A stretch of DNA of 8,777 nucleotides from Muribaculaceae bacterium (GCA_029059965.1 JAIDUY010000381.1:1-8777); one strand, 5' to 3'. Numbered from the stretch's first letter, positions 1 to 7,539 are shown. Numbers and translations are program-made. The notes: generated by a model from the sequence alone, not told the origin.

Positions 1-868
1 AACCACCGTCCAGATCAAACCCAAACACGAACTCATCCACCAGCTCCTCGAGCTGGCATTCGCCGAAGACATAGGCGACGGCGACCATACCACACTCAGC
101 ACCATCCCTGCCGACGCCATGGGGCGCCAGCATCTCCTTGTCAAGGAGGAGGGTATCCTCGCCGGCGTCGAGATTGCACGCAAGGTATTCGCCAAACTCG
201 ACCCCTCGCTCAAGATGACCGTCAGCATAGGCGACGGCGCCCGTGTACGTCCCGGCGACATCGCCTTCGTTGTCGAGGGTCCCGTGCGCTCGCTGCTGAT
301 GGCCGAACGCACCATGCTGAACATCATGCAGCGCATGAGCGGCATAGCCACCACCACCGACCGTTACCAGAGCCGCCTCGAAGGCCTTGACTGCAAGGTG
401 CTCGATACCCGCAAGACCACTCCCGGCCTGCGTATGCTCGAAAAGGAAGCCGTGAAAATCGGCGGAGGCTGCAACCACCGCATCGGTCTGTTCGACATGA
501 TTCTTATCAAGGACAACCACGTCGACTTCGCCGGCGGCATCGACAAGGCCGTGAGCCGCGCCAAGGAATACTGCCGCGAGAAGGGCAAGAACCTTAAGAT
601 TGAGGTGGAGGTGCGCAATACCGACGAAATCCGTCAGGCCATCGCCGCCGGTGTGGACCGCATCATGCTCGATAATTTCACTCCCGCACGCACCGCCGAG
701 GCCGTGAAGCTGATACGCAGCGAAGCCCCCGGTGTGGAAATCGAGTCCAGCGGCGGCATTACCATCGACACATTGCGCGCCTATGGCGAGGCCGGTGTCG
801 ACTTCGTCAGCGTCGGAGCGCTTACGCACTCCGTCAAGGGCTTGGATATGAGCTTTAAAGCTTGCTGA
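1..868 (+). CDS. nadC: Nicotinate-nucleotide pyrophosphorylase (carboxylating), 5'-partial
   Basis: Quinolinate phosphoribosyltransferase. It converts quinolinate and PRPP to nicotinate mononucleotide, CO2 and pyrophosphate in cytoplasmic de novo NAD synthesis. The reading frame is open from base 2 and gives 288 visible codons, close to the usual family length of about 280-300, so only a few N-terminal residues are missing. The first in-frame ATG (base 119) is not the true start, because the family's N-terminal segment AFAEDIGDGDHTT is encoded upstream of it. Visible signatures are ERTMLN and MSGIAT in the linker to the barrel, then DTRKTTPGLR, the glycine-rich GGGCNHR, LIKDNH, the acidic IEVEV and LDNF strands, and ESSGGI near the phosphate-binding end. 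These supply the Arg, Lys, His, Glu and Asp residues expected around quinolinate and PRPP. It ends in TGA at 866-868, overlapping the convergent HAD gene by 14 bp. Promoter and upstream neighbours are outside the window. Confidence 0.96.
   Translation, partial: TTVQIKPKHELIHQLLELAFAEDIGDGDHTTLSTIPADAMGRQHLLVKEEGILAGVEIARKVFAKLDPSLKMTVSIGDGARVRPGDIAFVVEGPVRSLLMAERTMLNIMQRMSGIATTTDRYQSRLEGLDCKVLDTRKTTPGLRMLEKEAVKIGGGCNHRIGLFDMILIKDNHVDFAGGIDKAVSRAKEYCREKGKNLKIEVEVRNTDEIRQAIAAGVDRIMLDNFTPARTAEAVKLIRSEAPGVEIESSGGITIDTLRAYGEAGVDFVSVGALTHSVKGLDMSFKAC
851..862. repeat. 12-bp perfect palindrome at the convergent nadC/HAD ends
   Basis: AGCTTTAAAGCT reads identically on both strands and spans the HAD stop codon, inside the last codons of nadC. 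Symmetry does not extend into the flanking bases and no T-run follows on either side. It is therefore not a convincing bidirectional terminator. It may simply reflect Ser-Phe-Lys-Ala codons in nadC. Confidence 0.3.
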
Positions 869-1508
869 TAGCGAGCATAGCCTCTACGTCGAAATCCGTG
901 AAGCCGTCGATGACGGCATCGGCGAGTTCCTCAAGGGACTCGCGCGGATTTGACGTGGACAGCGCTATCACCGTGGCTCCCGAGGCCCGTCCGGCACGAA
1001 GACCGTTGAACGAGTCCTCGAACACGAAGCAGTCGCAGGGTTCCGCGCCGAGTGCGCGGGCTCCGAGGATATAGCCCTCGGGGTCGGGCTTGGAGCGGCT
1101 TACGCGCGAGTCGGTGATGACATCGGCGAAGCACTCGCGGAAGCCGGGCACAGCCCCGAACAGTCTTTCCATCTTAGCGTCGCCGCTGCTGGTGACTATG
1201 GCCGCCGGGATTCCTGCGGCCTTTAATTCGTTCAGGAAGGTCATGACGCCGTCGAAGAGGGGGTACTCCATCGTCTCCTCGCTGCGGGCGAGCATGCGCC
1301 GCACGCCGTCCTGCGTGTCGGGGTCGGGGAAGTAGGTGCCGAGGATGTTCGGCAGGGTAGTGCCCTTGATTCTGAGGGCGAAGCCGTCGACACCGGTGGG
1401 GAATACCTCGTCGATGTCGTTCCAGATTCGTGTATAGACGGGCTCGGTATCAATGAGAACGCCGTCGAGGTCGAACAGGGCGGCGCGTTTCCTGCATTCT
1501 TTTGCCAT
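855..1508 (-). CDS. HAD-superfamily hydrolase (beta-phosphoglucomutase/phosphatase-like)
   Basis: Cytoplasmic haloacid dehalogenase-type phosphohydrolase of 217 residues, the normal size for subfamily IA enzymes with a helical cap. All four catalytic motifs are visible: motif I FDLDGVLIDTEP with nucleophile Asp13 and acid/base Asp15; motif II VTSSG at about 105-109; motif III Lys140 in SRSKPDPEGY; and motif IV FEDSFNGLRAG with Glu164-Asp165 for magnesium. The cap lies at about 20-85. The DGVLIDTEP and EDSFNGLRAG forms are common to beta-phosphoglucomutase, 2-deoxyglucose-6-phosphate phosphatase and similar sugar-phosphate enzymes, so the substrate cannot be assigned. An intact catalytic set argues for an active enzyme. 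The ATG lies 3 bp after the TAG of the TPR gene, so the two are very likely cotranscribed and perhaps translationally coupled. The stop overlaps the end of nadC on the other strand. Confidence 0.93.
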   Translation of the reverse strand: MAKECRKRAALFDLDGVLIDTEPVYTRIWNDIDEVFPTGVDGFALRIKGTTLPNILGTYFPDPDTQDGVRRMLARSEETMEYPLFDGVMTFLNELKAAGIPAAIVTSSGDAKMERLFGAVPGFRECFADVITDSRVSRSKPDPEGYILGARALGAEPCDCFVFEDSFNGLRAGRASGATVIALSTSNPRESLEELADAVIDGFTDFDVEAMLAISKL

Positions 1509-1511
1509 GTG

Positions 1512-3560
1512 CTAACGTGTAAGTCGTTTGATGAGGTTGTAGGCGGGTATGATGCCCAGTTCGCCGGCCTTGCTCAGATCGGCGATGCCGTCGCTCTGAT
1601 GTCCCTGCTGAAGGTGCATGTAGCCGCGGTTAAAGTAAGCCTCGCCGAAGTCTGCCTTGAGTTCGATGGCGCGCGTGTAGGCCGCGATGGCATCCTCGGC
1701 GTCGCCGCTTTCGAACAGGACGTTGCCTTTGTTGTACCACAGCACGGCGGTTGCGGGCGACAGCGTGGTGGCACTGTCGAGGTCGGCGGCCACCTGGTCG
1801 AGGGCGCTGCGGGCAAGCGACAGACGGGTCATCGCGTCGCCGGCGGCATTGTCGCTGCGTCCGTCGCGTTCGAGCAGATAGCGTCCGTAGCGTGCCTGGG
1901 CGCGAATCATGTAGGCTATGGCGAGGTCGGGCGCCAGCTCGAGGGCCCGGCCGGCGTCGCGCTCGGCGTTGAGATAGTCGCGCACGGTGATGAAGTCGAG
2001 TGCGCGTCCGATATAGTCGACAGGCCGTCCGGTGTGTGTGGAGAGGTAGCTGTTGTAGTACTCGATGCTCTGGAAGTGGCGTGCCGCGGTGCTCTCGTCG
2101 ATTGTGGGCACGGCGTTTGTCACCATCAGGAGGAAGCGCAGCATGCGGGTGGCGTTGAGGTCGTCGACCTCGCGTATGTAGAGCGATGCCGGGCGCAGCT
2201 CCGTGGGCGAGGAGTAGAAGGACAGCATCATCATCGGCTCGATTTCGATGTTCATCGTGCGGTCCTGCACACGTCCGCGGATGGCGCTGTTGTTATACTC
2301 GCGGCGAATCTCGGCGTTGTCGTCCACGGTGAGTAGCGTCCGGAAGCGTTTTCCGGCCAGTTCCTCGGGTATCTCGTCTTCGTTCCGGTCGCCGTTGTCA
2401 CTGCCGGCGGCTGTGGCGTTGCCGTTATCCTCGTCGCTGTAATCCTCGGGACGCAGCGCGCGAGCCATTTCGTTGGCACGGCGGTAGTCGTTCTCGGCTG
2501 CGACCAGACGCCCCATCGCCTGGTTAAGACTGCCGCGGAAGTAGATGGCGCCGGGGAAGTCGGGGAATCGCTCGGCCACGCGGTTGATGTCGGCCATGGC
2601 GGCTTCGTAGTTGCCCTTGGCCTTATGAATCTGTGCTCGGTTGAAGATAGCGCGGTAGTCGTCGGGGTCGAGGTCGAGCACGCGGTTGAAGTCGTCGAGG
2701 GCGAGGTCGTTTGCGCTGACCTCGGCCAGCAGCAGGGCGCGGTTGAACAGGGCGACCTTGTTGAGCGGGTCGAGGGTCAGGGCATAGTCGTAGTCGGCCA
2801 TGGCGCCGTTGTAGGAGTCGAGATTGTAGCGAAGGAAGGCGCGGTTGATGTAGAGACCGGCCATTGTCGGCTGCAGGCGTATTGCCTTGTCGATGTCTTC
2901 GAGCGCCCCGGCATAGTCGCGGGCCGAATTGATGGCGATGTCGGCGCGCATGATGTATGCGTTGGCGTCGCGGTCGTCGAGCTCGATGGCCCGGTCGATG
3001 TCGGCCGTTGCGGCGAGGGTGTCGCCGCTCGCGAGGTAGAGCCGGGCGCGGCCGAGGAAGCCATTGTCGAAGTTGGGGTAGTAGCGCAGCAGCTCGGCAT
3101 AGGTCGCGGCGGCGCCTTCAAAATCGCGCACCTCGGTCTGTGCGAGAGCCTTGTTGAACAGCAGCTGGCGGTTGCGGGGCAGCAGCTTCAGCGCCTGCTC
3201 ATAGTCCTCGATGGCAAGGCGGTTGCGGCCGCGGTTCTGACGGGCCACGCCGCGCACTTCGTAGGCGTCGGTGAGGAAGGGGTTGAGTTCTATGGCTTTC
3301 GTGGCGTCGGCCTCGGCGCCGGTGAAGTCATCCAGATTGATTTTGGCCACGGAGCGCAGGAAGTAGGGCTGCGCCAGATAGGGCTTGGCGGCTATGGCCT
3401 GATTGAAGTACTGGATGGAAAGCATGTAGTCCTCGAAGTACAGCGCGTTCTGTCCGATACGCATGACCTGGTCGGTATTGACCTGTGCCATAGACACAAA
3501 TGTGCCGGCGAAAATCGTCAGAATAAGTAATATGCGCTGCAGGAGTCCGTGTTGTTTCAT
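1512..3560 (-). CDS. Secreted/periplasmic tetratricopeptide-repeat protein, two TPR blocks
   Basis: A 682-residue protein of unknown specific role. Residues 1-26 look like a Sec signal peptide: Lys/Arg near the start, hydrophobic LLILTIFAG, and a likely cut after SMA-Q, with no lipobox Cys. About ten TPR units of roughly 34 residues follow (about 31-370), recognisable by repeated YxxRAxxxxxxxxYxxAxxDxxxAIxLxP patterns. An acidic Asp/Asn/Glu-rich linker (about 371-400) leads to a non-TPR region with a hydrophobic stretch (about 401-505). A second block of three or four TPRs (about 511-672) ends near LSKAGELG, a form I associate with Bacteroidales TPR proteins. Such proteins usually act as protein-protein scaffolds, so a periplasmic adaptor is the reasonable inference. 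It has its own likely promoter, and its TAG is 3 bp before the HAD ATG. A T9SS link is suggested only by position, two genes downstream of gldN. Confidence 0.88.
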   Translation of the reverse strand: MKQHGLLQRILLILTIFAGTFVSMAQVNTDQVMRIGQNALYFEDYMLSIQYFNQAIAAKPYLAQPYFLRSVAKINLDDFTGAEADATKAIELNPFLTDAYEVRGVARQNRGRNRLAIEDYEQALKLLPRNRQLLFNKALAQTEVRDFEGAAATYAELLRYYPNFDNGFLGRARLYLASGDTLAATADIDRAIELDDRDANAYIMRADIAINSARDYAGALEDIDKAIRLQPTMAGLYINRAFLRYNLDSYNGAMADYDYALTLDPLNKVALFNRALLLAEVSANDLALDDFNRVLDLDPDDYRAIFNRAQIHKAKGNYEAAMADINRVAERFPDFPGAIYFRGSLNQAMGRLVAAENDYRRANEMARALRPEDYSDEDNGNATAAGSDNGDRNEDEIPEELAGKRFRTLLTVDDNAEIRREYNNSAIRGRVQDRTMNIEIEPMMMLSFYSSPTELRPASLYIREVDDLNATRMLRFLLMVTNAVPTIDESTAARHFQSIEYYNSYLSTHTGRPVDYIGRALDFITVRDYLNAERDAGRALELAPDLAIAYMIRAQARYGRYLLERDGRSDNAAGDAMTRLSLARSALDQVAADLDSATTLSPATAVLWYNKGNVLFESGDAEDAIAAYTRAIELKADFGEAYFNRGYMHLQQGHQSDGIADLSKAGELGIIPAYNLIKRLTR

Positions 3561-3579
3561 CTATTGTCAATTTCTTGGC

Positions 3580-3610
3580 CAAAATTAGCAAAAAAAACCG
3601 AGATATACAA
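3580..3610 (-). promoter_or_regulatory. Bacteroidota-type promoter for the TPR-HAD unit
   Basis: On the minus strand the -7 element TAATTTTG (3587-3580) matches the TAnnTTTG consensus exactly. ATTG (3611-3608), close to the -33 consensus TTTG, lies 20 bp upstream, within the usual spacing. Transcription would start near 3573-3575, leaving a short A/T-rich leader of about 14 nt before the ATG at 3560 with no Shine-Dalgarno sequence, as is normal in this phylum. A run of eight T (minus strand, 3597-3590) lies within the spacer. The call rests on consensus matching alone. Confidence 0.6.
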
Positions 3611-3633
3611 TCCGGCTTGTCTTTACGGCTCGC

Positions 3634-4782
3634 TCAGGCGCCCTGATTACGGTATAGACGGTACAGAATGAGGAATGACGCCGCGCCTACGGCAGCCAGC
3701 GGGATGCCGAGCAGGGCCGGAGCCTCCCAACCCATCCCGCCGCGTATTGCGGCACCGCCTATGGCTGCGGCTACGGCGTTCGACACGTTGAAGGCAATCT
3801 GTATTCCGGCACCTCCGAGCATTTCGCCGCCCTTGCTGAAACGGACTATCATGAACTGGGCGGGGCCTCCGAGGCCGAACAGGCAGGCCGTGGCCAGCAT
3901 CATCAGAGCCACGGACGGCACCCGGAAGGGCGCGCAGAAATAGATGGTCACCATGACGGGAACGACGGCGGCCGTGATGAGTCCCGACACGAGCGAGGGG
4001 TGGTGCCTGTCGGCCATGCGGCCTGCAAGGAAGTTGCCTGCCACCATGCCCGTTCCCGCCAGTACCATAATCCATGTCATGTCGTCCATGGTGAAGTGTG
4101 TCACATTGGTCATGACAGGTTCGAGATAGCTGAACCAGCAGTAGACCGACGCCTGTCCGAAGAAGACGCCGGCGTAGATGAGCCATGGGGCGGCCTTGCC
4201 GAGGAAGCGGAACTGGCCGCGGATGCCGGTGTCGGGCAGGGCGTCCATCTTCGGCACCCACAGGCGTATGGCGACGAGGGCGAGAAGTCCGATGAGCGAG
4301 ACAATGCCGAAGGCTATGCGCCAACTCAGGACATTCGATACAAAGGTCGCCGAGGGCGTGCCGACGACATTGGCGACAGTCATGCCGCCGACCATGACGG
4401 CCACGGCCGATGCCCCCTTGCCGGGCGAAAGACGGGTGGCCACGATGGAGCCCGCGCCGAAGAAAGCGCCGTGGGGCAGGCCGGCGAGGAAGCGTGCGCA
4501 GAGCATGGTGCCGAAGCCCGGCGACAGGGCCACGCAGGCATTGCCGACCGCTATTACGGCAGCCAGCAGCATCATGAGCCTGTGCAGTGGCAGGCGACGC
4601 AAAAAAATAAGCCCCGGAGCGCCAACGGCGACTCCAAGGGCATATGCGGAGATGAGGTGTCCGGCGGTGGGTACGCTGATGTCGAGATCACGGGCCACAT
4701 CGCTGAGGATGCCCATCATTGTGAACTCCGCGATGCCCAGGGCGAAGGTGCCCAGGGCGAGTGCTACGAGACTACGCTTCAT
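3634..4782 (-). CDS. araJ: AraJ-like major facilitator superfamily efflux permease
   Basis: Inner-membrane transporter of 382 residues, normal for a 12-helix DHA1-type MFS protein. Hydrophobic segments run from the N-terminus to about residue 376, with a central charged loop at about 176-197. Several blocks closely resemble E. coli AraJ as I recall it: ALGTFALGIAEF near the N-terminus, GHLISAYALGVAVGAP (41-56), PHGAFFGAGSIVA (103-115), GGMTVANVVGTP (132-143) in the motif C position, APWLIYAGVFFGQASVYCWF (198-217) and GGAGIQIAFNVSNAV (323-337). AraJ is arabinose-inducible in E. coli with poorly known substrate, so sugar or drug/proton antiport is only a family-level guess, and no arabinose genes are nearby. 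It starts 35 bp after gldN. An ATG-TAG pair lies in that gap at 4791-4786. I see no promoter there, so readthrough from the gld operon is plausible. The next gene has its own promoter. Confidence 0.9.
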   Translation of the reverse strand: MKRSLVALALGTFALGIAEFTMMGILSDVARDLDISVPTAGHLISAYALGVAVGAPGLIFLRRLPLHRLMMLLAAVIAVGNACVALSPGFGTMLCARFLAGLPHGAFFGAGSIVATRLSPGKGASAVAVMVGGMTVANVVGTPSATFVSNVLSWRIAFGIVSLIGLLALVAIRLWVPKMDALPDTGIRGQFRFLGKAAPWLIYAGVFFGQASVYCWFSYLEPVMTNVTHFTMDDMTWIMVLAGTGMVAGNFLAGRMADRHHPSLVSGLITAAVVPVMVTIYFCAPFRVPSVALMMLATACLFGLGGPAQFMIVRFSKGGEMLGGAGIQIAFNVSNAVAAAIGGAAIRGGMGWEAPALLGIPLAAVGAASFLILYRLYRNQGA

Positions 4783-4817
4783 AGCTACATATGGAGGGGA
4801 TTAGATTTGACTTGTTA

Positions 4818-5939
4818 TCAGCGGCGAGTGCGGCGGACGCTGCGTGTGGCGCTCGACGAACCCGACGACTGGCGTTTGGGCTCCTTCACTTTCTTGGACG
4901 AGCGCTTGGGCGAGCGGCGTGTGGCGCGCGTGTTGGAAGTGGCGGGAGTTGAGGCGGCCTCGACGGCGGTGCTGTCGGTGCGGCCTGCGGCGAGTGCCTC
5001 GCGAGCCTCGCGAGCGGCGATTATCTCCTCGCGAGAGGGAACCCACAGCTTGTTCTCGAAGCTGTCCAGACGGGCCTGGATGCTGTCCTGAGCGCGACGC
5101 AGATTGTCGGGGTCCGGGTGCATCTGTGCCAGCGAGCGGTTCTTGAGGTTGCGGGTCTTGTAAATGTCGCCCTCGTAGAGATTGAGGGTGAAGAAATCGT
5201 CGTAGGTGCAGGTGGGCAGGTTGTTGTCGTCGTCGACGAAGATGGTCTGGTTGGCAAGGTGTGGACGCAGGTCCGAGAAGCGAATCCAGAACATGGGATA
5301 CTTCAGGGCGTCGCCGCCGAAGTCGCCGGTGCGGTGGAGTACGGGGCAGATGGCCTCGACAACGGGACGCAGGCGGTTGTTGCGGGTGTCGAACTCCCAG
5401 CGCTCGATGACGAAGTAGGAGAGTACCTCGTTGGTGGGCACGTCGTTCTCGTCGATATTGAAGCGGGGATTGCGCTCGGACGAACCGCGGGCTTCGGTGT
5501 AGGGGATATAGAAACGGTCGAGCACTTCGCGAGCCTTGACCTTGTATTGGTCGGTGAAAATCTCACGGCCGTCGAGGTATTCGTAGGCGGGTATGTTGCC
5601 TCCGGCCACAAGCCGCAGAATGATGCGGAAGAGATTCTCCTGACCCTCGACCGGCTCCTCGGGGAAATAGAGCGCGGCGTTGCGGTCTTTCTCGAGGTCG
5701 ATGGAGCGGTAGATGATTCGCATCCACTGGCGGTCGGCATCGGTGATGGAGCTGTTGGACTCGCCGAAGAAGTTCTGCATCCTCTCGGTGACGGCGGGAG
5801 TGCCTGCCTGCTGGGCGTTGCGGTCGCTGTCGCGGCGGCGTACCACGCCTCGGCTATCGTCCTGGGCCATTGCGCCTGCGGCGGTCGCGCCGAGCACTAA
5901 GGCAAGTATTGTGGTGCGGAAAATGGAGTGCATATTCAT
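4818..5939 (-). CDS. gldN: Type IX secretion system protein GldN/PorN
   Basis: Periplasmic T9SS component that with the lipoprotein GldK forms the large ring beneath the outer membrane, and is engaged by the periplasmic tip of GldM. The 373-residue product starts with a signal peptide (about 1-25, hydrophobic ILALVLGATAAGA, likely cut after AMA-Q). The GldN family core spans about 50-300: WMRIIYRSIDLEKDRNAALY (72-91), FPEEP, a YKVKAREVLDRFYIP segment, CPVLHR (198-203), YPMFWIRFSDLRPHL (214-228) and LWVPSREEI. An Ala/Arg/Glu helix (about 307-319) follows, then an unusual Ser/Thr/Lys/Arg-rich tail (about 338-373). The core is close to Flavobacterium length; the total is nearer PorN of Porphyromonas. 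The start could be Met1 or Met3. It lies 13 bp after gldM and ends in tandem TGA-TAA stops. Confidence 0.95.
   Translation of the reverse strand: MNMHSIFRTTILALVLGATAAGAMAQDDSRGVVRRRDSDRNAQQAGTPAVTERMQNFFGESNSSITDADRQWMRIIYRSIDLEKDRNAALYFPEEPVEGQENLFRIILRLVAGGNIPAYEYLDGREIFTDQYKVKAREVLDRFYIPYTEARGSSERNPRFNIDENDVPTNEVLSYFVIERWEFDTRNNRLRPVVEAICPVLHRTGDFGGDALKYPMFWIRFSDLRPHLANQTIFVDDDNNLPTCTYDDFFTLNLYEGDIYKTRNLKNRSLAQMHPDPDNLRRAQDSIQARLDSFENKLWVPSREEIIAAREAREALAAGRTDSTAVEAASTPATSNTRATRRSPKRSSKKVKEPKRQSSGSSSATRSVRRTRR
4998..5035. repeat. Three copies of the 8-bp palindrome CTCGCGAG inside gldN
   Basis: CTCGCGAG occurs at 4998-5005, 5007-5014 and 5028-5035. All copies are in the gldN reading frame region encoding the Arg-Glu-Ala-Arg-Glu-Ala helix before the basic tail (Arg-Glu codons CGC GAG). 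The clustering is explained by a repeated amino-acid motif with GC-rich codons, so no separate function is claimed. Confidence 0.3.
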
Positions 5940-5952
5940 TGGTGCGGATATT

Positions 5953-7518
5953 CTAATTTACGATGACTTCCATGGGAGAGAGGTCACGGGTTGTGCCGTC
6001 GGGGCCTTTGGCGCGGATGCGCGAGATGTAGAAGCGCTTGCCGCGGCTCAGACGCTGTATTTTCTGTTTCTGTCCGGGCGAGAAGGCCGCGCCGTTGCTG
6101 ATGTCGGTGATGGCGTTGCCCATCGAGTCGAACATGACGGTCTCGAAGCTCTGCACCTCGAAGGGGGTGTCGAGCAGTCCGTCGTCGATGGCTGCCTGAA
6201 GGGTCTGTGCACTTAACAGAACGGCTTTCTGAATGGGGCGGCCGCCGCGGTAGTGCTCCACGTTGCCCTGTGCGTCGGTGTAGGCGATGTAGGGGGTGGG
6301 GTCGGGCAGACGGCGCACGCGGAATGTCGTAGTGGCCATGGTGACGGAGCGTCCGTCCATGTTGGCGTTGACGGTCACTACGGCGTCAGCTCCGACGCGC
6401 TCGGGACGGGCCACCCAGGAGTCGCCGTTGCGTACGAGGCTGCCGTTGGTCATCGAGGCGGAAATGTCGCCCATGGCAACGCCTGGCACTGAGATGCCGA
6501 CGGGGTTGTCGATGCCGGCGTAGAGGACGTTCATCATCGTCGCCGATACAGTGGCCATAGGCTCGATGACGGTATAGCTGGAGGTGAAGTCGCGGCGTGT
6601 GGTGGAGCCGTCGCCGTTGTTGACTTCAAGATAGCCGTCGTAGGTGAAAGTGCCGGTGGAGCCGGTGGGTACTTCGTAGAGGCCGCTGCCGTTCTCGAGC
6701 AGGTTGCCGTTGATGTAGACGCGCGGACGCTGGGTGGTGTCGACGGCGGCGAGCACGATGTTGGCCGAGTATTTGCCGCCGCGCATGACAAGGCGGCTGG
6801 CCGGAAGGACATAGGCGTTGAGCTCGTTGACACGGAGGTCGCCCGCGTCAACCTGGCTCAGAAGCGACGACAGCACCTCGCCTTCGGCGTAGAGGATGTC
6901 GTTCTGGAGCTTGGAAAGGATGGTGACCGCGGCCACAACGGGCTGTTGGTCGAATCGGCTTTCCTCCCACAGCTGCGGTGCGAGCGTGCCGCGACGGGTT
7001 ACCTGGTCGGTCGAAAGGGCTTCCGAGATGTTGCCGCGCTGCACGCTGTCCGGAATCATGGACAACACATAGTCGCGGTAGTTGTCGATGCGTTCGCGCA
7101 GGATGCGTCCGCGGGAATTGCCGGGGTTGAGCATCACGACGGCGGCGCTTTCGAGGTCGTCGCGGTTGAGGATATTGTCGGGATCGCCGTTGTCGCCGTC
7201 GGCTTTCTGCACGATCTGGCGCTTGAGGGTATCCACGTAGAGGTATATGTCGCGTGTCGCCGAGCGCACGGCGGTAGCCTTGTCGAGCCATGTGCCACCC
7301 TTGTCGGGGTTCTGCTCGGCCAGGCTCTGAAGCTGACGGTAGATGGTGCTGTTGCGCTGGTCAACATTGGCGTTGGAGCGCCGCAGACCGTCGTGGACCT
7401 GCGTGAAGCCGTCCAGTACGTCGCTGCTGACGTTGAGCGCGAGCATCGCCGTCAGAACGATGTACATCAGGTTGATCATCTTCTGACGGGGCGACATTCT
7501 GTTGGTGTTTGCTCCCAT
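5953..7518 (-). CDS. gldM: Type IX secretion system motor shaft protein GldM/PorM
   Basis: Inner-membrane anchored, mostly periplasmic shaft of the T9SS rotary motor. A GldM dimer is held inside a GldL pentamer and carries torque to the GldK/GldN ring. At 521 residues it matches the family length. The N-terminus has the hallmark SPRQKMINLMYIVLTAMLAL (9-28) with one membrane helix at about 15-34. Arg11 aligns with the conserved Arg thought to pair with the GldL membrane glutamate. A helical D1 domain covers about 35-225, followed by beta-rich domains: about 226-319, about 320-405 beginning near MNVLYAGIDNPVGISVPG (329-346), and a C-terminal domain at about 406-521 that would contact the ring. 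Domain limits are inferred from known GldM/PorM structures. The gene is 21 bp after gldL and 13 bp before gldN, with no Shine-Dalgarno sequence, fitting one operon. Confidence 0.97.
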   Translation of the reverse strand: MGANTNRMSPRQKMINLMYIVLTAMLALNVSSDVLDGFTQVHDGLRRSNANVDQRNSTIYRQLQSLAEQNPDKGGTWLDKATAVRSATRDIYLYVDTLKRQIVQKADGDNGDPDNILNRDDLESAAVVMLNPGNSRGRILRERIDNYRDYVLSMIPDSVQRGNISEALSTDQVTRRGTLAPQLWEESRFDQQPVVAAVTILSKLQNDILYAEGEVLSSLLSQVDAGDLRVNELNAYVLPASRLVMRGGKYSANIVLAAVDTTQRPRVYINGNLLENGSGLYEVPTGSTGTFTYDGYLEVNNGDGSTTRRDFTSSYTVIEPMATVSATMMNVLYAGIDNPVGISVPGVAMGDISASMTNGSLVRNGDSWVARPERVGADAVVTVNANMDGRSVTMATTTFRVRRLPDPTPYIAYTDAQGNVEHYRGGRPIQKAVLLSAQTLQAAIDDGLLDTPFEVQSFETVMFDSMGNAITDISNGAAFSPGQKQKIQRLSRGKRFYISRIRAKGPDGTTRDLSPMEVIVN

Positions 7519-7539
7519 GAGTGTGCTTGGTCTGTGATA

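Noticed and set aside
119..868. ATG at 119 as the nadC start
   Set aside because: The frame is open upstream to the window edge and encodes conserved NadC N-terminal residues there, so the real start is outside the window.
1509..2336. Long plus-strand open frame (275 codons) antisense to the TPR gene
   Set aside because: It lies wholly inside the well-supported TPR gene. Its product is a Val/Gly/Ala/Glu-rich string with no domain, as expected when GC-rich codons are read on the opposite strand.
2625..3530. Plus-strand open frame (301 codons) antisense to the TPR gene
   Set aside because: Low-complexity Val/Glu/Gly product mirroring the repeated TPR codons. It has no promoter or recognisable family, so it is a shadow of the real gene.
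3588..3615. Possible intrinsic terminator for the permease gene (stem before a T8 run on the minus strand)
   Set aside because: The stem is at best four pairs including a G-T wobble with a 10-nt loop, too weak to call. The same bases are better explained as the promoter spacer.
4786..4791. ATG-TAG minimal start-stop pair between gldN and the permease
   Set aside because: A two-codon start-stop can occur by chance, and nothing else in the gap suggests leader-peptide attenuation.
4000..5091. Plus-strand open frame (363 codons) antisense to the permease and the end of gldN
   Set aside because: It crosses two real genes on the other strand, has no recognisable domain and shows the biased composition of an antisense shadow.
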